The notes under the pieces: model-generated
Told to the model about the DNA's origin: nothing
What the model saw: the letters and a program-made list of their open reading frames with translations, nothing else
Databases searched by the model: none
Source: Rhodobacter sp.
GTDB lineage: Bacteria > Pseudomonadota > Alphaproteobacteria > Rhodobacterales > Rhodobacteraceae
Assembly: GCA_020637555.1 (NCBI GenBank)
Contig: JACKKF010000002.1
Span: 434,001-498,000, forward strand
Direction of reading: 5' to 3'
Length of the DNA stretch: 64,000 nucleotides
Shown here: positions 61,156 to 64,000 of the stretch, one piece after another
How the letters are laid out: each line of letters opens with the position of its first letter
How positions within the stretch are numbered: position 1 is the first letter of the stretch
Position numbers and translations under genes: made by a program

Positions 61156-62601
61156 TCAACCCGGACGCGCAGGCGGATCCATGGACGGATGCACGGGCGC
61201 CGGGCGCCGCTCGGGCCAGCGCGTCGCCTCGTGCCAGGCCTGGGCCAGTTGCAACAGGCCCAGGTCACCGCCGTGCGGGCCGATCAGCTGCAGCCCCATG
61301 GGCAGGCCCTGCGGCCCGAACCCGGCCGGGACCGCCAGCGCGGGCAGCCCCAGCAGGCTGGCCGGGATCACCACTTCCATCCAGCGGTGATAGGTGTCCA
61401 TGGCGCGCGGACCGATCGCCGCGGGGTATTCCTGCGCCAGCGGAAACGGCCAGACCTGCGCGGTGGGCAGGACCAGCGCATCATAGGTCTGAAACAGATC
61501 GGCCGCCCTGGCATACCAGCGCGAGCGGGTGAGACTGGCGGCCTGCACCGCCTCGATGCTCAGCTTGTGGCCGGTCTCGATCTCCCAGATCGCCGTCGCC
61601 TTGAGCTGGGCACGCCATTCGGGATTGGCATAAAGCGGCCCCAGCCGGTTCGCGTTGGCAAAGGCCCTGAGGTCCAGCCAGCTCTGCCAGATCGCCCCGG
61701 CATCAAAGGGCGCGTCCACGGCCTCGACCGTCACGCCCAGATCCGCGAACCCGGCAAGGGCGGCTTCACAGGTTTCCAGCACGCCCGGCTCCATCGCATA
61801 GGCGCCGCCCCAATCGCCCAGCCAGGCGATGCGACGCCCCGACACGCCGGCCGCGATCCGCTTCAGAAAGGGCTCTTTCGGCAGCGTGAAGGGGCGGTGC
61901 GGTTCGGGCCCGGACAGCACGTCCAGCAGCGCCGCCAGATCGCGCGGGTTGCGCGCCATCGGGCCATTGGTGGCCAGCGGGTGCAGGAATGTCTCGCCCT
62001 CGGCCTCGTCCGGCACCCGGCCCCAGGACGGGCGAAACCCGTAGACATTGTTCCAGCCGGCCGGATTGCGCAGGCTGCCCATCATGTCCGACCCGTCGGC
62101 AACCGCGATCATCCGGCACGCCAGCGCCACCGCCGCCCCGCCCGAGGACCCCCCGGCGCTGCGCCCGGGGTCATAGGCGTTGCCGGTCGCCCCGTGCACC
62201 GGGTTGAAGGTGTGACTGCCCAGGCCGAACTCGGGCGTGTTGGTCTTGCCGATGAACACCGCGCCGGCGGCGCGCATCCGTGCGACGAACAGATCGTCCT
62301 TGCGCGCGATCTGCCGCGCGGTGATCGGCGATCCCATGGTCGTGCGCAACCCGGTCACATTGGCCAGATCCTTGACCGCCAGCGGCAACCCGTGCAGCCA
62401 GCCCTTGCGGGGCGTGGAATCGGCGGTGCGGGCCTCGGCCAGCAGGGTTTCGGCGTCGCGCAGGCTGACGATGGCGTTGACGGCGGGGTTGCGGGTGGCG
62501 ATGCGATCCAGGGTCGCGCGCATCAGCTCCTCGGCCGAGACGGCGCGCGAGTCCAGCGCCTGCGCCTGTTCCAGTGCCCCCATGTCCAGAAGATCGTCCA
62601 T
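61156..62601 (-). CDS. Amidase signature family protein
   Basis: A 481-aa amidase with the Ser-cisSer-Lys triad: Lys77 in LPLAVKDLANV, the Gly-Ser-Ser-Gly-Gly motif at 151-155 (RSAGGSSGGAAVALA) with the cis-Ser at 152 or 153, and the nucleophile Ser176 in GSDMMGSLRNPA. GKTNTPEFGLGSHTFN and NVYGFRPSWGRVP are also typical. Related enzymes hydrolyse amides, aryl-acyl amides or act on indole-acetamide. The start at 62601 follows AGAGGGGC. Neither gat genes nor a transporter are adjacent, so it is probably a catabolic amidase. Confidence 0.92.
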   Translation of the reverse strand: MDDLLDMGALEQAQALDSRAVSAEELMRATLDRIATRNPAVNAIVSLRDAETLLAEARTADSTPRKGWLHGLPLAVKDLANVTGLRTTMGSPITARQIARKDDLFVARMRAAGAVFIGKTNTPEFGLGSHTFNPVHGATGNAYDPGRSAGGSSGGAAVALACRMIAVADGSDMMGSLRNPAGWNNVYGFRPSWGRVPDEAEGETFLHPLATNGPMARNPRDLAALLDVLSGPEPHRPFTLPKEPFLKRIAAGVSGRRIAWLGDWGGAYAMEPGVLETCEAALAGFADLGVTVEAVDAPFDAGAIWQSWLDLRAFANANRLGPLYANPEWRAQLKATAIWEIETGHKLSIEAVQAASLTRSRWYARAADLFQTYDALVLPTAQVWPFPLAQEYPAAIGPRAMDTYHRWMEVVIPASLLGLPALAVPAGFGPQGLPMGLQLIGPHGGDLGLLQLAQAWHEATRWPERRPAPVHPSMDPPARPG

Positions 62602-62758
62602 GCCCTGCCCCTCTCCATGCCGCATCCGTGATCGGAGAACGCGCCGCATTTGGCAAGCGGTTCGTCGCGAAAAAGACCGCATCCGGCAGCGGGCACCCGC
62701 GGAAACCGCGTGCGCGCCCTGATCGGCGTGCTAGGGTCTGGCCAGGACAGGGGGGACC

Positions 62759-64000
62759 ATGGACATCATCGACCAGGACGGCGTGCAGATACCCTTGCCG
62801 GACGGAACCCGGCTGTCCGCGCGGATCTGGCGGCCCGCCGCCGCGGGACCTGTCCCGGCGGTGCTGGAATACATCCCCTATCGCAAACGCGACAACACCC
62901 TGCCGCGCGACGAGACGATTCACCCCTGGATGGCCGCGCAGGGCTATGCCTGTCTGCGCGTGGACATTCGCGGCACGGGCGACAGCGAGGGCGTGTTCGA
63001 CGATGAATATTCCCGGCGCGAACTGGCCGACGCCTGCGAGGTGATCGCCTGGATCGCGGCACAGGACTGGTGCGACGGCGCGGTCGGCATGATGGGCAAG
63101 AGCTGGGGCGCGTTCAACAGCCTGCAAACGGCCTGGCTGAACCCGCCGGCGTTGAAGGCGGTGGTCAAGGTCTGCGGCACCGTCGACCGGTTCAACGACG
63201 ACATCCACTTCAAGGGCGGGTGCCTGCTGGGCGAGAATTTCGCCTGGGGCAGTCTCATGCTGTCCTATTGCGCGCGGCCCGCCGATCCCCTGCTGCGCCC
63301 GGACTGGCGTGCGGACTTGCGCCAGCGCATCGCCACCATGCCGCATCTCGGCGCGGTCTGGACCGACCATCAAACCCGCGACGCCTACTGGCGGCATGGC
63401 TCGGTCTGCGAGGATTACAGCCGCCTCGGGCCCGCCGTCCTGTCGATCGGCGGCTGGAACGACAACTACATGAACGCCCCCGCCGCGCTGGTCACCAACG
63501 CGCCCAACGCCAAGGCCATCGTCGGCCCCTGGGTCCATCAATATCCGCACACGGCGGTGCCCGGGCCGCGAATCGATTTTCTTCAGCAGATGCGGGCCTG
63601 GTGGGATCGCTGGCTCAAGGGCATCGACAACGGTGTCGACCACTGGCCGGACTATCGCGTCTGGATGCTGGACAGCACGCGCCCCGATGCCTCGGCCGCG
63701 CATCGCCCCGGGCGCTGGCTGGCCGAGGTCTTGCCCTCGCCGCGCGTGTCGATGCAGGACCTGTCGCTGGGTGCGGATGGGGCGCTGGGCGGGCCCGGCG
63801 ACCCCGGGCGGATCATCGCCACACCCCAGACCCTGGGGGCCGCGGCCGGCGACTTCTTCCCCATGGGGCTGAATGCCGAGATGGCGGCCGACCAACGCGA
63901 GGACGATGCCCGGTCCGTCTGTTTCGACCGGCCCTGCCCCGACGGATTGGCGCTGCTGGGCGCGGCCTCGCTGACGCTGAGCCTGAGCGCGGACCAGCCC
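62759..64000 (+). CDS. CocE/NonD-family hydrolase, 3' end outside window
   Basis: The reading frame starts at ATG 62759 and stays open to the right edge, 414 codons. The N-terminal alpha/beta hydrolase domain has VLEYIPYRKRDNTLPRDE, YACLRVDIRGTGDSEG and GAVGMMGKSWGAFNSLQTAW with likely nucleophile Ser115, then SIGGWNDNYMNAPAAL and GPWVHQYPHTA, which should carry the catalytic Asp and His. The family (X-Pro dipeptidyl-peptidase S15/CocE) cleaves esters or acyl-amino bonds. The C-terminal jelly-roll domain begins near residue 300. It diverges from the amidase gene, so the two hydrolases may share regulation. Confidence 0.9.
   Translation, partial: MDIIDQDGVQIPLPDGTRLSARIWRPAAAGPVPAVLEYIPYRKRDNTLPRDETIHPWMAAQGYACLRVDIRGTGDSEGVFDDEYSRRELADACEVIAWIAAQDWCDGAVGMMGKSWGAFNSLQTAWLNPPALKAVVKVCGTVDRFNDDIHFKGGCLLGENFAWGSLMLSYCARPADPLLRPDWRADLRQRIATMPHLGAVWTDHQTRDAYWRHGSVCEDYSRLGPAVLSIGGWNDNYMNAPAALVTNAPNAKAIVGPWVHQYPHTAVPGPRIDFLQQMRAWWDRWLKGIDNGVDHWPDYRVWMLDSTRPDASAAHRPGRWLAEVLPSPRVSMQDLSLGADGALGGPGDPGRIIATPQTLGAAAGDFFPMGLNAEMAADQREDDARSVCFDRPCPDGLALLGAASLTLSLSADQP

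Overview
The window is a 64 kb piece of chromosome from a high-GC alphaproteobacterium, almost certainly a member of the Rhodobacterales (Rhodobacter/Paracoccus relatives). Supporting signs are the dusB(nifR3)-ntrB-ntrC-ntrY-ntrX-trkA-trkH-hfq-hflX gene order, the fused ispDF gene, a class I 5-aminolevulinate synthase whose PLP lysine is K248, NtrC and NtrX proteins without the sigma-54 GAFTGA loop, CsgH-type curli genes, and regulatory sites resembling FNR (FnrL) and CtrA boxes. I see no rRNA or tRNA genes, CRISPR array, insertion sequence or prophage. Genes are densely packed, and many pairs overlap by 1 or 4 bases.

Layout. Positions 1-3800 hold envelope and translation genes: a partial YceD/DUF177 gene, bamE-like, olsB-like, then rpsB-tsf closed by a strong terminator. 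4000-9200 hold a LuxR-type solo regulator, rpe, a giant DUF2339 membrane protein and an unknown 128-aa gene behind a perfect CtrA-type box. 9200-15240 hold a choline-sulfatase and a second alkaline-phosphatase-superfamily enzyme head to head, a TDT-family transporter, glucokinase, an M48 protease and a VOC protein. 15400-17320 is a minus-strand curli cluster: a curlin subunit, a CsgH-like chaperone, a second curlin-repeat protein and an unknown secreted protein. 17700-25800 hold a PhyH oxygenase with an overlapping ribbon-helix-helix gene, a gamma-carbonic anhydrase, gmk, yicC, a PAS protein, class II DAHP synthase, a GlxA-type regulator, two small secreted proteins and a MobA-like nucleotidyltransferase. 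25880-31910 hold glucose-6-phosphate metabolism (pgi, zwf, pgl) interrupted by alkA, an esterase and an HNH nuclease. 31915-41130 hold a P450, an M20 dipeptidase, hemA, a RodZ-like protein, ispG and an orphan fliG. 41180-53070 is the hflX/hfq/trk/ntr block on the minus strand. 53280-64000 hold ispDF, pgpA, pncC, amt, a COQ10/RatA protein, hpt, a methyltransferase, a hydrolase-like protein, pyrC, a tiny pilin-like protein, an amidase and a partial CocE/NonD hydrolase.

How they work together. Three themes recur. Nitrogen: dusB-ntrBC-ntrYX is preceded by a site that fits the NtrC consensus exactly, suggesting autoregulation, and an ammonium transporter lies nearby. Oxygen and redox: FNR-type sites precede hemA (imperfect) and the orphan fliG (perfect). 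Surface and lifestyle: curli, a LuxR solo, CtrA-type boxes and the orphan fliG suggest regulated switching between motile and attached states. Carbon metabolism genes (glk, pgi, zwf, pgl, rpe) cover the entry to the Entner-Doudoroff and pentose phosphate routes.

The strongest anomalies are a pair of compensating frameshifts that scramble 22 residues near the C-terminus of ribosomal protein S2, a 14-bp tandem duplication creating a five-codon mini-ORF over a start codon, and the FNR plus CtrA-like site combination in front of the solitary fliG. I found no wholly new multi-gene system that I can defend. The least explained gene sets are the curli cluster with its unknown secreted member and the CtrA-box 128-aa gene.
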